From contig CAYGSL010000006.1 in the NCBI GenBank assembly GCA_964352475.1, forward strand, positions 1 through 64,000: a DNA stretch of 64,000 nucleotides, read 5' to 3'. The notes under the pieces are model-generated. The model ran no database searches. It had not been told where the DNA came from and saw only the letters and a list, made by a program, of their open reading frames with translations. Both the position numbers and the translations under genes were made by a program. Source of the DNA: JAUIET01 sp964352475. GTDB lineage: Bacteria; Pseudomonadota; Gammaproteobacteria; Pseudomonadales; JAUIET01. Within the stretch, counting starts at the first letter, position 1. Each line of letters begins with the position of its first letter. Positions 33,189 through 42,691 of the stretch are shown one piece after another.

Positions 33189-35615
33189 TCAGGCAGATGA
33201 TTGCATGTTGTTGACCATGCGTTTGAACATGCGCTCCATAAAGGACTCATTGTTGATGTTGATCACCCGAATATGGCCGCGGTGTACATTGCGGGTGAGG
33301 TTATTCAAGGTTTCCACCAGCACCTTAACGCCTGCCTGATTGACGAACATGTAGTTGTCACTCATTGAGCTGTACCAGGCCAGTTTCAGTTTTTTCTCAA
33401 CATTGCCATCGCCCTGCAGCCATTCGAACCAGGTTCCATAGGCTACCGCTTTCAATTGCTCGCGCAGTTCTTTCTCTTGATCGTCAAGGTCGTCTGCCAG
33501 CTGGCTGACTTCAAACTCAAGATTGATGTCGGCCTCAAGGCTTGGATCAACTTCCGGTGCACCGATATCAATACCGGGGTTAACTATCTTTTCTCTTTGC
33601 TCTTCGCGGTTTACGTGTTTTGAGCGCCATTCATCTTCGGGCCGAACTTCGCTGGCCTTCTTAACAAGCGCGAACATGTTTTCAACATCTTGCTCTGCGT
33701 AACCCAGGTCAAGAATGTCTGTTCGCAATTGCGCATCGATTTGCAAGATGGCAGATTGCGCAGAATCAGCGCCGCTTTCATTGCGAAGCTCTGCTTCTAC
33801 ATCCGCACTTGAAAGTTCACTATCACCAGTCAATAACGCTGCGTGCACGCGAACGAATGCCTGGTTGAGCATTAAGACTGCTTTCTTCCAGATCTCGGAT
33901 TCTGCACCGAATCGCAAGTAAACAAACACCAGGAAGTCCACCCAGGTTTGTTCAAGAATATCGCAAGCCGCTACCGGAATACTTCTTGCTTCCGCGCGGC
34001 GACTGAATAGCTCGTGTGCTTTTTTGCGGGCTACTTCTATTTTGTCCAGACCCTCTTCGGCCTGTGAACTGCGCTTCTCTGCAAGCTCAACGCGTTTTTG
34101 CAGGCGCTCGCTAAAATGAGCAAAGTCTTCACGCAGTTGGTCTATGAAATCAATGTCGTCATCAAAGTCATCAATGGTTCGATGAACAACCTGATAAATC
34201 TTGTCGTAGACCCTGAATTTGTCTTCTTCGTCGGTAATCCAGTAAGCAGCCGCTTCGGCTAACTCATTGAGTAGCATACGAGCGGGATGGTCGGCTTCCT
34301 GCATGAAAGAGCGATCAATCAGTGCAATTTTCAGAAACGGTGTATGCAAATGGCTTAGCAAAGCCTTCACTTTGGAGCAGAGGGTATCCTCTTCCAGAAT
34401 CTGGTTAAATATGGTGCCTACCAGATCAATGGTGCCCGCGTCTGCCGCTGGAACTTTTTTCTCTTCTTCTGTCTCAGCAGTGTAATCTGCCAGGCTATCA
34501 ACGAACTCCTTTTGGAACTCCACTACCGATGGTGCGGTCACAACTCCCCCTTCAAGCTGATACTTTCTTGCTTCCTGCAAGTTGTTCAGCACCGATACAT
34601 AGTCGGTGCTGGTAAATTGTTCGCCAATTGCGGCATTTGCGCTAAACAACGCACCTAACGGAACACCCGCTCCGGTAATTCCGGTGGTGGATATTGCGAG
34701 GTTTTGTAATTGCCACTTGATGATCGCATCCAGCAGTTGCTGTTCTGCGCGCATCGACTCCTGCCAGTGCGGCGGTATTAAACTGGCCCGCTCTTGCGCT
34801 GCGTCTGCAGCGAAATTTTCTGGCTCTTCAAAGACCTCACTATTTGCAGAGGGCCCTGATTCTATTTTTTTCTTACCAGCACTGGCCATGTTGTACTTGA
34901 GGTCTGGCAAGATTCCTTTTTCAGCTAACATATCGTTGCTGTTTTTCAGAAACTCTTCCATATGCTCAAGCACTGATTCATTGAATTGTGCGTAAACACT
35001 GGTTTTCGCTTTTTCGGTAATGTCGAACTGCGTGATCGCTACTTGCAGGGCTTTCGCCAATGCAATTGGTCCTAATGGATTGTCTTTGTCTTCGTCGGTG
35101 CGACCGCCACACAACACCGCCAGACGCTGGTTCAGTGCCCACAATGATTGAGCACACGCCGACTCAACACGAGAAGCCAGTATGGATATGGCCAGATCAT
35201 CTTCCCACTCAGCCTGATCGACCAATTCCAGATTATCGAAGTCGATTTCTTTGGACTTGCTTTTTTTATGTTGCCCGCCGGTGGATGCATTCTTCTCAAA
35301 AAATTGATCGAAGTTCTGTGCGAACTCGGTCCACACCCCTTTCAACACAGCCGCCCTGTCTTCACGCAGCAACGTCATCGCTTCCAGAAATTGATTTTGA
35401 TCGGAGTTAGAGGCTGAGGTATTTGCTTGCTCGAACAGTGCTGCATCGAGATCGGCCAGCATGCTGTCGAAACGCCCATGAAGAAACTCCAGGCTGTTTT
35501 CTTTCAGTGCTTTTTGCACTTGCCCGCGCGACAGTTTTTTCGCGCCAGCCTTGTTTAAGCGTTTCGCATTGCGTTGCCGTCGCGACGCATTGTTACTAGC
35601 AGGTTGAGAAGCCAT
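33189..35615 (-). CDS. DUF1631 family protein
   Basis: 808 residues, acidic overall, with a basic N terminus (about 1-35) followed by long helical stretches over most of the length. The C-terminal 110 residues carry conserved features of the family: YGTWFEWLQGDG, LAWYSSMSDNYMFVNQAG and MFKRMVNNMQ, a PilZ-like small domain placed after the helical body. Databases often mislabel this family as thymidine phosphorylase; nothing in the sequence supports that. Cytoplasmic, function unknown; a link to cyclic-di-GMP signalling has been suggested for related PilZ-like tails, which I only infer. Single gene. Confidence 0.8.
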   Translation of the reverse strand: MASQPASNNASRRQRNAKRLNKAGAKKLSRGQVQKALKENSLEFLHGRFDSMLADLDAALFEQANTSASNSDQNQFLEAMTLLREDRAAVLKGVWTEFAQNFDQFFEKNASTGGQHKKSKSKEIDFDNLELVDQAEWEDDLAISILASRVESACAQSLWALNQRLAVLCGGRTDEDKDNPLGPIALAKALQVAITQFDITEKAKTSVYAQFNESVLEHMEEFLKNSNDMLAEKGILPDLKYNMASAGKKKIESGPSANSEVFEEPENFAADAAQERASLIPPHWQESMRAEQQLLDAIIKWQLQNLAISTTGITGAGVPLGALFSANAAIGEQFTSTDYVSVLNNLQEARKYQLEGGVVTAPSVVEFQKEFVDSLADYTAETEEEKKVPAADAGTIDLVGTIFNQILEEDTLCSKVKALLSHLHTPFLKIALIDRSFMQEADHPARMLLNELAEAAAYWITDEEDKFRVYDKIYQVVHRTIDDFDDDIDFIDQLREDFAHFSERLQKRVELAEKRSSQAEEGLDKIEVARKKAHELFSRRAEARSIPVAACDILEQTWVDFLVFVYLRFGAESEIWKKAVLMLNQAFVRVHAALLTGDSELSSADVEAELRNESGADSAQSAILQIDAQLRTDILDLGYAEQDVENMFALVKKASEVRPEDEWRSKHVNREEQREKIVNPGIDIGAPEVDPSLEADINLEFEVSQLADDLDDQEKELREQLKAVAYGTWFEWLQGDGNVEKKLKLAWYSSMSDNYMFVNQAGVKVLVETLNNLTRNVHRGHIRVININNESFMERMFKRMVNNMQSSA

Positions 35616-35843
35616 CCGGAAGTCTCGGTATTGTTATTTCAGCCGTGGAGATGCAAATCCATAATCTAAGCCTAGCCCATTGTGGGAAATGTGCTCGATA
35701 AATAGGGGCTTTGTAAATGTAAAATAGATGCGGCGAACGCAGCATCTACTCGGGACTTGAGCGCAAATTTCAGCGTGGTAAAACGCCTAAAGAATCGCCG
35801 ACTTTGAAAGAACTAAGAGGAATAGGTGCTTAAAATATAAACA

Positions 35844-36617
35844 TCAAAAATCATTGGGGCGCATCAGCGCGTCAGAGCCGCCATCGACAAAGAATACGCT
35901 GCCATAACAGAAGCTGGCCTGCTCACTGAGCAAAAACAACACACCTTTGGCAATTTCCTCAGGCGTACCTTCTCTGCCGGATGGCACTGCAGCGGAAAAA
36001 TCGGCCATTGCCTTGGCAACATTCTCATCTTGCTTGGCAGCGTCCGTCAAAGGAGTCGTGGTGATTCCGGGCGCTATCGCATTGATTCGAATGCCCTGAC
36101 GGGCAAATTCGGGCGTGCTGGCGCGCATCCAGCGGGTCAGAGCCAGCTTTGATCCAGCGTACGCGTCTTGCACACCGTTATCACGTGCGTTCAACATTTG
36201 GCCGGCTGTACCACGGTCGTCGGCCGCTAATGCCTTCAACAAGTCCTCATCATGCTGCGCCATGGGTGCAGAATTGGACGAAATGATCACTACCGCGCCA
36301 TTTTTCTTAGCCAGCAAAGGTTTTAAGCCAATGGTGGTGAGCTTGGCGCCAAAATAATTCACGTCTGTCAGTAATGAAGCTGGCCTGGCTGCCGGTCCAA
36401 GTCCAGCACACGGAATGAAACCGTCCAGCCCCTCGGGAGCGAGCTGTCCAATCTCTTCAATTGCGGCCTGACAACCCTGCTCTGTAGAAAGATCCGCAAT
36501 AATATCTGCGTTCTTGATATCAACAACAATCACTGTATGCCCGAGATCGCGCAGCTGGGTTTTTATCGCCGCGCCAATGCCAGTTGCACCTCCGGTCATA
36601 GCGTACGTTTTGTTCAT
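35844..36617 (-). CDS. short-chain dehydrogenase/reductase (3-alpha-HSD/carbonyl reductase-like)
   Basis: 257 residues of the classical SDR fold: cofactor motif TGGATGIGAAI, Asp in VVDIKNADIIADL suggesting NAD preference, SSNS serine, and YAGSK active site, followed by IRINAIAPGITTTPL. The short loops after the first strands resemble 3-alpha-hydroxysteroid dehydrogenase/carbonyl reductase of Comamonas. It diverges from the acetaldehyde dehydrogenase-aldolase pair, with 63 bp between, which would fit a shared regulon. Substrate unknown. Confidence 0.82.
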   Translation of the reverse strand: MNKTYAMTGGATGIGAAIKTQLRDLGHTVIVVDIKNADIIADLSTEQGCQAAIEEIGQLAPEGLDGFIPCAGLGPAARPASLLTDVNYFGAKLTTIGLKPLLAKKNGAVVIISSNSAPMAQHDEDLLKALAADDRGTAGQMLNARDNGVQDAYAGSKLALTRWMRASTPEFARQGIRINAIAPGITTTPLTDAAKQDENVAKAMADFSAAVPSGREGTPEEIAKGVLFLLSEQASFCYGSVFFVDGGSDALMRPNDF

Positions 36618-36680
36618 CCAAATACTCCCCGGCTGCTGATATTATCGCAGGCATACTAACCCAAAGACGGAGCGTCGTTT

Positions 36681-37625
36681 ATGGCCATTCAGAAAGTAAA
36701 ATGCGCCATTATTGGTACCGGCAATATCGGTACAGATCTGATGGTCAAAATTGTACAAACCTCCAAGGTGCTGGAGCTTGCGGCCTTTGTGGGTATTGAC
36801 CCCGAGTCAGACGGCCTGGCCAGAGCTGAAAAGATGGGCATACCAGGCACCTCAGACGGCCTGGATGGCTTGCTGGCAATGGCCGACTTTGACGACATTA
36901 AAGTAGTGTTTGATGCCACCTCAGCCGGTGCACACCGTCACCACCACGATATTCTCAGCAAGCTTGGCAAGCAACTGGTGGACTTAACACCGGCCGCCAT
37001 TGGCCCCTACACAGTGCCCGTGGTTAACATGGAGGAGCATCTGGGCGAGCAAAACGTCAATATGGTGACCTGCGGTGGTCAGGCTACCATTCCCATAGTG
37101 CATGCCGTCTCTCGCGTGGCTAAGGTACATTACGCGGAAATCGTTGCGTCGGTGTCTTCCCGATCCGCCGGTCCAGGCACGCGTGCCAATATCGACGAGT
37201 TTACCCAAACAACGGCGCGCGCCATTGAATCCGTGGGTGGCGCTGAGCGTGGAAAGGCCATCATCATTCTGAATCCGGCCGAGCCGCCAATGATAATGCG
37301 CGATACTATCTTCACGCTGAGCGAACGTGCCGATGAGGCCGCCATTGAACGCTCGGTCGCAGATATGATCGCAGACGTACAAAGTTACGTGCCAGGCTAT
37401 CGCCTTAAGCAGCAAGTGCAATTCGAACATTTTGACGAAAGCGAGCCGCTGCATATACCCGGATTTGGCGACTTTAGCGGTACAAAGTCATCTGTGTTCC
37501 TGGAAGTCGAAGGAGCGGCCCATTATTTGCCAGCCTATGCAGGTAATCTGGACATTATGACTTCCGCCGCACTTGGCACTGCCGAGCGTCTGGCCCAAAT
37601 GAAGTTCGCCGCCAAAGCGGCCTGA
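36681..37625 (+). CDS. mhpF: acetylating acetaldehyde dehydrogenase
   Basis: 314 residues of the MhpF/DmpF/BphJ/TesF family. N-terminal Rossmann motif AIIGTGNIGTDLM, catalytic Cys in NMVTCGGQATIPIV and late motif IILNPAEPPMIMRDTIF. It oxidises acetaldehyde to acetyl-CoA with NAD and works in a channelling complex with the aldolase encoded 37 bp downstream. Last step of aromatic or steroid ring meta-cleavage catabolism. The symbol is by family; paralogue naming (mhp, dmp, tes) cannot be decided here. Confidence 0.93.
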   Translation: MAIQKVKCAIIGTGNIGTDLMVKIVQTSKVLELAAFVGIDPESDGLARAEKMGIPGTSDGLDGLLAMADFDDIKVVFDATSAGAHRHHHDILSKLGKQLVDLTPAAIGPYTVPVVNMEEHLGEQNVNMVTCGGQATIPIVHAVSRVAKVHYAEIVASVSSRSAGPGTRANIDEFTQTTARAIESVGGAERGKAIIILNPAEPPMIMRDTIFTLSERADEAAIERSVADMIADVQSYVPGYRLKQQVQFEHFDESEPLHIPGFGDFSGTKSSVFLEVEGAAHYLPAYAGNLDIMTSAALGTAERLAQMKFAAKAA

Positions 37626-37662
37626 ACAAACACTACGCTGTTCTACGATCAGGAGCACACAC

Positions 37663-38733
37663 ATGGCGATCGACCCAAGCAAAGATAAGATTTACATTCA
37701 GGATGTGTCGCTGCGCGACGGCATGCACGCTATCCGGCATATGTATGGAATAGATCATGTGCAAGCCATTGCCAAAGCGCTTGATGACGCCAAGGTAGAT
37801 GCCATCGAAGTTGCCCACGGCGACGGCTTATCTGGCACAAGTTTCAACTATGGTTTTGGCGCACACACAGACAAAGAGTGGATAGGCGCGGTTGCTGACG
37901 TATTGGAGCATGCCAAGCTAACCACGCTTATCTTGCCAGGAATTGCCGTTAAGGAAGATTTGAAGTGGGCCTGGGACATGGGTGTGCGATCAGTTCGCGT
38001 TGCCACCCACTGTACGGAAGCTGACGTTTCTCGCCAGCACATTGAGTACGCTCGCGAATTGGGCATGGACACCATCGGCTTTCTGATGATGTCGCACATG
38101 AGCGAGCCTGCGAAACTGGCCGCTCAGGCAAAACTAATGGAAAGCTACGGTGCGCAATGCGTGTACGTTGTTGACAGCGGCGGCGCCTTGAACATGAACG
38201 ACGTGGCCGACCGATTCAAAGCCTTTGGCGATGTTCTGGATCCTGCCACTGAACGCGGAATGCACGCCCACCATAACCTGGCTCTTGGTGTGGCTAACTC
38301 GATTGTGGCCGTAGAAAACGGTTGTAACCGAGTGGACGCTTCGCTGGCTGGTATGGGCGCAGGTGCTGGAAACGCGCCACTGGAGGTGTTTATCGCTGCA
38401 GCCGATCGCATGGGCTGGCAACACGGCTGTGACCTGTACAAGTTGATGGATGCAGCCGATGACCTGGTGCGACCGCTTCAAGACCGACCGGTACGGGTAG
38501 ACAGGGAAACTCTGTCGTTAGGTTACGCCGGCGTTTATTCAAGCTTCTTACGCCACGCTGAAGTGGCCGCAGAACGCTACGGCCTGGAAACCAGAGATAT
38601 TCTGGTAGAGCTGGGGCGTCGCAAGATGGTAGGCGGCCAGGAAGACATGATTGTTGACGTGGCTCTCGACATGCTTAAGGAGCGCGATGGCGCCGTTGAC
38701 GCTGGCGAACAGAAACGTGCTAGCGGCGGCTAA
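37663..38733 (+). CDS. mhpE: 4-hydroxy-2-oxovalerate aldolase
   Basis: 356 residues of the HMG-CoA-lyase-like MhpE/DmpG/TesG family. Metal and catalytic motifs: VSLRDGMHAIRHMY at the start, IEVAHGDGLSGTSFNYG, and GMHAHHNLALGVANS with the two metal-binding histidines. It splits 4-hydroxy-2-oxovalerate to pyruvate and acetaldehyde, handing the aldehyde to the dehydrogenase encoded just upstream. AGGAG-type ribosome site precedes the ATG. Convergent with the hydratase gene. Confidence 0.94.
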   Translation: MAIDPSKDKIYIQDVSLRDGMHAIRHMYGIDHVQAIAKALDDAKVDAIEVAHGDGLSGTSFNYGFGAHTDKEWIGAVADVLEHAKLTTLILPGIAVKEDLKWAWDMGVRSVRVATHCTEADVSRQHIEYARELGMDTIGFLMMSHMSEPAKLAAQAKLMESYGAQCVYVVDSGGALNMNDVADRFKAFGDVLDPATERGMHAHHNLALGVANSIVAVENGCNRVDASLAGMGAGAGNAPLEVFIAAADRMGWQHGCDLYKLMDAADDLVRPLQDRPVRVDRETLSLGYAGVYSSFLRHAEVAAERYGLETRDILVELGRRKMVGGQEDMIVDVALDMLKERDGAVDAGEQKRASGG

Positions 38734-38751
38734 TCCCTAAATCATGGCCTG

Positions 38752-39540
38752 CTAGACGAATTTGACGCTGGCAGAGCCTATACCGCTCAATTCAAGGCTG
38801 AGGTAATCACCTGCAGTAACCGGCTCTAGCGGAACCAACGATCCTGACAAAATAATATCGCCGGCAACAAAGGGAATATCATACTGACCCAGCGTATTAG
38901 CCAACCAGGCAACGGCCGTTAGCGGATTCCCTTGTACTGCTGACCCAAGACCTTCGCTCAACGGATTACCATTTTTAGTCACGGTTATTTTAAGATTGGG
39001 CAAGTCAAAGTCGTTTGGGTCTACCCTGTTATCACCCAGCACAAACACACCGCATGAGGCATTGTCGGCGACGGTGTCTTGTATTTTGATGTTCCAGTCC
39101 TGAATTCTAGAATCAACAATTTCGAAACAAGGCACTATGCATTCGGTCGCGTCCAGCACGGCTTGCTCATCAATATTGTCACTGCCCAGATCGTGCTTGA
39201 GAACAAAGGCAATTTCCGCCTCAGCTCGCGGTTGAATCAAATTACCGGCAACCGGGATGTCCGCACCATTATCGTATTGCATGGCGTTGGTTAGAAAACC
39301 AAAGTCAGGTTGAAAAACTCCAAGCATTTCTTGCACGGCAGCGCTGGTCACACCAATTTTTTTACCTACCACTCGCTCGCCGTCACTTTCAACCCTGCGC
39401 TGCAACATTCGCAGTGAAATATGGTAAGCATCTTCAATGCTGATATCGGGTTCTCTGTCAGTTAGTGGTGCCAGTGTTTTGAACGAGCGCATTGCCTGGT
39501 AGAGTTCATCGCCCAGAGCATTAGTCTTTTCACTATCCAT
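38752..39540 (-). CDS. mhpD: 2-keto-4-pentenoate hydratase
   Basis: 262 residues of the MhpD/DmpE/TesE hydratase-decarboxylase family (FAH-like fold). Visible are RVESDGERVVGKKIGVTS, IQPRAEAEIAFVLKHDL with metal-binding Glu residues, CFEIVDSRIQDW and DIILSGSLVPLEPV. It hydrates 2-hydroxypenta-2,4-dienoate to 4-hydroxy-2-oxovalerate, the substrate of the neighbouring aldolase. It is on the opposite strand, tail-to-tail with the aldolase (18 bp), so the three-step lower pathway is complete but split into two transcripts. Confidence 0.92.
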   Translation of the reverse strand: MDSEKTNALGDELYQAMRSFKTLAPLTDREPDISIEDAYHISLRMLQRRVESDGERVVGKKIGVTSAAVQEMLGVFQPDFGFLTNAMQYDNGADIPVAGNLIQPRAEAEIAFVLKHDLGSDNIDEQAVLDATECIVPCFEIVDSRIQDWNIKIQDTVADNASCGVFVLGDNRVDPNDFDLPNLKITVTKNGNPLSEGLGSAVQGNPLTAVAWLANTLGQYDIPFVAGDIILSGSLVPLEPVTAGDYLSLELSGIGSASVKFV

Positions 39541-39591
39541 AATTCTGCATTATCCGAAATGTGGGGAGCGGGAGGGGGAGTTGGAAAAAGT

Positions 39592-40587
39592 TTAGCGACG
39601 CCCGACTATTAACTCTGTGGAATCGATCGTTGGATGCTGCTCAATCACGATGGGTTGGCCGTTCAAGGTCAATGAAACCGCTCGGGAATTCCCCACGCGC
39701 ACTTCAAACGGTGCTTCGCCAGTAATGCGTAAGGTTTCACCTTGCAGCTTGGTGTCCATCACGATGGGATTCTGTTGCCTGTCATACACTTCCACCCAGC
39801 AGTTGTCATGAAAGTTAAACAGCAATATGTCGTCACTTACTCCCGACAACAGTACCGCTGACGCTGTGGCGCCGTGCTCTTCAGATACATCCAGGCGGTA
39901 CGCCTGATACTTGCTGTCAGAGGGGGTTACAACTACCGAGGTGCGCGAGTTAGGCGCCACTTCCGCATCGGCGGGCAATGCGCCGCTGGTAGCTGCCGCT
40001 GTGATTGATTGTTGTACCAATGCAATCTCGGAATTGTTCTCCTGATGGCTGGACTCCGAAACAATCAACGCAACATCTCGCTCTGGAGCTGCTGCGGCCT
40101 CCGGTTTTCCAAAATGAAGATCTTGAGAGTCGAATAATTGAATGCCTTTACCCGTGACTACATCGCGCAGGGATTCAATGTCACCACGATCAAACGTCCA
40201 GGCTACGGTTAACAGCAAGCACACCAGCGCCAAACGCAGTGGTAAGCCGGAGCGCGCTGGCGTTGGCTCCAACGCTGCTGCGTATCGCACGGAATGCTGA
40301 GCGGACTGCTTCACCTGTGTTTGGTACAAACCCAACAAAATTTGCGGGTTCAGTTCGAGAAATTTAGCGTAAGATTTCAGATAAGAACTGAAGTGTTTGC
40401 CTTCAAGTTGCGGATTATAGGAATCTGACTCCAATGCCGCGATATGACTATTCATTAGATTCAAGGCACTTGCAGCATCTTCTTGAGAAAGACCTTTAAC
40501 TTCGCGAGCTTCGCGAAGAAGAACGCCGGCTGTTTTCAAGTACGGGAAAGATTGTTCATGTAAAGGCAAAACTACACTGCCATTCAT
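39592..40587 (-). CDS. RodZ-like protein: HTH_25, one membrane helix, DUF4115 tail
   Basis: About 331 residues from ATG 40587. N-terminal Xre-like helix-turn-helix (VLLREAREVKGLSQEDAASAL..., about residues 20-90), one membrane helix (LPLRLALVCLLLTVAWTF, about 118-135), a Ser/Ala-rich periplasmic linker, and a C-terminal DUF4115 beta domain (NFHDNCWVEVYDRQ...LTLNGQPI). This is the layout of RodZ, which links MreB to the cell-wall machinery. RodZ usually sits beside pilF and ispG; here the neighbours are the hydratase and trhO, so it may be a relocated rodZ or a second copy. Confidence 0.78.
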   Translation of the reverse strand: MNGSVVLPLHEQSFPYLKTAGVLLREAREVKGLSQEDAASALNLMNSHIAALESDSYNPQLEGKHFSSYLKSYAKFLELNPQILLGLYQTQVKQSAQHSVRYAAALEPTPARSGLPLRLALVCLLLTVAWTFDRGDIESLRDVVTGKGIQLFDSQDLHFGKPEAAAAPERDVALIVSESSHQENNSEIALVQQSITAAATSGALPADAEVAPNSRTSVVVTPSDSKYQAYRLDVSEEHGATASAVLLSGVSDDILLFNFHDNCWVEVYDRQQNPIVMDTKLQGETLRITGEAPFEVRVGNSRAVSLTLNGQPIVIEQHPTIDSTELIVGRR

Positions 40588-40630
40588 GATCACGGACGCT
40601 TAGCAAGCCCTCGGCAAGTCAAAAACGGTA

Positions 40631-41578
40631 CTATTGTACCTTTTTATTGCGTTGCCGTGAAGGCGGTGGGGCACCTATGTGTTGCTCATTACGCTGCCTG
40701 GCTAAGGCTATTTGCTTCTGTCTTTCGGCAAATCTAGCCTTGCGTGACTCACTTGAATACGCGTAGCAGTGCTCGCAACTAACACCTTCAATATAATGCG
40801 GTGATTCTTTATCGCTGGCAGTGATGGGCCGCCTGCATGCATGACATTGATCGTACTGGCCTTCCTGCAGCTGATGATTAACCGTGACTCTGTTGTCAAA
40901 CACGAAGCAATCGCCGCGCCAAAGACTGTCTTCCTCGGCAACCGCCTCAAGGTAATTCAGAATGCCTCCTTGCAGGTGGTATACCTGGTCAAAGCCTTTT
41001 TCTAACATAAATGATGAAGCTTTCTCGCAACGAATACCGCCGGTACAAAACATCGCTACTTTGCGATGTTTTTCCGGGTCGCAATTTTCTGCCACGTATT
41101 GAGGAAACTCACGAAAGCTGCTGGTTTCAGGATTCACAGCCCCCTCGAAGCTGCCAATTTCAACTTCATAATCGTTACGAGTATCAATGAGTAATACGTC
41201 TGGATCTGAGATCAGCTCATTCCAATGCTCGGGGGCTACGTATGTGCCTACCGTTTTGTTGGGGTCAATGCCCTCAACTCCCAAAGTGACAATCTCGCGT
41301 TTGACCTTGACCTTCATTCGATAGAAAGGCTTTTCACTGACTTGTGAAAATTTGTAATCGATACCGCAGAAGCGCGGATCACGCTCTAGATAATCAATCA
41401 GTGACTGAACATTCTGCGGCTCACCGGATATCGTGCCGTTGATACCTTCATCCGCCAACAAAAGAGTGCCTTTGATATTCAGGGCCAGGCACTGCTGTAG
41501 CAGCGTTGGCTGCAGCGCAACACAGTCAGGCAGCGACACAAACTTATACAAGGCGCAGACTGAAAAACTTTCCTTCAT
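40631..41578 (-). CDS. trhO: tRNA uridine-34 hydroxylase, rhodanese domain
   Basis: About 315 residues from ATG 41578; the frame extends to 41659 but those codons read through the bolA 3' end. N-terminal acylphosphatase-like domain, central rhodanese domain with VLLIDTRNDYEVEIGSF and active-site loop FCTGGIRCEKASSFM, then a C-terminal four-cysteine region (QCHACRRPI...SCEHCYAY). This matches E. coli YceA/TrhO, which hydroxylates U34 of tRNA using prephenate-dependent chemistry replaced by O2. Starts two bases after the bolA stop. Confidence 0.92.
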   Translation of the reverse strand: MKESFSVCALYKFVSLPDCVALQPTLLQQCLALNIKGTLLLADEGINGTISGEPQNVQSLIDYLERDPRFCGIDYKFSQVSEKPFYRMKVKVKREIVTLGVEGIDPNKTVGTYVAPEHWNELISDPDVLLIDTRNDYEVEIGSFEGAVNPETSSFREFPQYVAENCDPEKHRKVAMFCTGGIRCEKASSFMLEKGFDQVYHLQGGILNYLEAVAEEDSLWRGDCFVFDNRVTVNHQLQEGQYDQCHACRRPITASDKESPHYIEGVSCEHCYAYSSESRKARFAERQKQIALARQRNEQHIGAPPPSRQRNKKVQ

Positions 41579-41580
41579 TG

Positions 41581-41910
41581 CTAGTCTGCCGTCCCCTCTC
41601 GCTTGCTGCCGCCAAGACAGGCCGGGCTTTCGGGGGCAGCTTGCTGGCGTTGCTGCCATTCCTGTGGCGAATAGGTATGCAAAGCGAGTGCATGCACACT
41701 GCCGGCGAGCTCCTCATTTAATACCTTGTAAACGCTCTGGTGCCTCGCAACTTCGCGCTGAGATTCAAATTGCCCGGCAACAATAACGACTTTAAAGTGT
41801 GATTCAGAACCAGGCGGCACATTGTGCTGGTCCGATTCGTTGACAACCTGCAATTGGTCTGGCTCAAAAGCACCACGCAGCTTTTGCTCTATTTGTTGTT
41901 GAACTTCCAT
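41581..41910 (-). CDS. bolA: BolA family protein
   Basis: 109 residues. The BolA fold core spans about residues 1-90 with SESHFKVVIVAGQFESQREVARHQSVYKVL (compare SHFKV...F.G....RHR.VY..L) and ALHTYSPQEW. A conserved His in VARHQ supports iron-sulfur binding with a monothiol glutaredoxin. The last 20 residues are a non-conserved tail. Likely first gene of a bolA-trhO operon. Confidence 0.92.
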   Translation of the reverse strand: MEVQQQIEQKLRGAFEPDQLQVVNESDQHNVPPGSESHFKVVIVAGQFESQREVARHQSVYKVLNEELAGSVHALALHTYSPQEWQQRQQAAPESPACLGGSKREGTAD

Positions 41911-42020
41911 AAATGACTCCTTTGTTCGTATTTTAACTCAATAAGCAGCTATGTGACCTTAGGGCGTGTCTGATCGCGACTGCTATACTCGTATACAAAG
42001 ACAACGATGTGAGCGTAGCA

Positions 42021-42665
42021 ATGGCGGGTTCCGACTATCGCGTGGTGTTTGAAGGCCAAATTGCCGAAGGCTTCAGTATTGGCATGGTTAAGAAAAACCT
42101 GGCCAAGCTGTTCAAGGCCGACGCAGAGCGTATTGCAACCATATTCAGCGGACAGGCCGTGGTCCTAAAGCGCAACATCGACCACCCAACCGCCTTAAAG
42201 TATCAGGCGGTATTGAATAAAGCGGGCGCCATAACAAGCCTGAAGTCCGCGACCGGCAACCAGGAGACATCAACCGCAGAAGCGCCGCAAGCTGTGCCAC
42301 CTGTTGCTAGCCCTGCCGAGGATGATTGGTCGATTGCTCCTGCCGGTAGCGAGTTGTTGCGCGCTAACGAGCGCAGAACGTATGAAGAGGCGAATCTGGA
42401 CGTGAGTCACATTTCAATTGCGTCCAGCTTTATGAGCTTTGATGACGATTCCGATGAAAGCGATCAAATCGCCGCACCCGACACAAGCCACATTTCGGTG
42501 GCTGCAGTGGGTGAAACACTGGGAGACAACACACAAAAAGAAGCACCGGTGGATGTAAATGAGCTGCAAGCCAGCATCGCCCCCGTGGGAGCTGATTTGA
42601 CGGACGACAGGAAAGAACACGTACCGCTGGAGCTAGATCTAAGCCATCTCAGCCTAAGTGATTAG
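42021..42665 (+). CDS. uncharacterised protein with degenerate SHIS/APVG repeats
   Basis: About 214 residues (ATG 42021; GTG 42009 in frame). Residues 1-75 form a small domain, YRVVFEGQIAEGF...VKKNLAKLFKAD...IFSGQAVVLKRNID, which I recall as a recurring N-terminal module in gammaproteobacterial proteins of unknown role. The rest is low-complexity acidic sequence with three or four imperfect repeats of the type IAPxGxxLxx...DxSHISIA (DDWSIAPAGSELL, SHISVAAVGETL, ASIAPVGADL, LSHLSLSD). No signal peptide or membrane helix. Single gene; no function assigned. Confidence 0.65.
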   Translation: MAGSDYRVVFEGQIAEGFSIGMVKKNLAKLFKADAERIATIFSGQAVVLKRNIDHPTALKYQAVLNKAGAITSLKSATGNQETSTAEAPQAVPPVASPAEDDWSIAPAGSELLRANERRTYEEANLDVSHISIASSFMSFDDDSDESDQIAAPDTSHISVAAVGETLGDNTQKEAPVDVNELQASIAPVGADLTDDRKEHVPLELDLSHLSLSD

Positions 42666-42691
42666 GAACTGTCGCAGTATCGGAATTTAAC

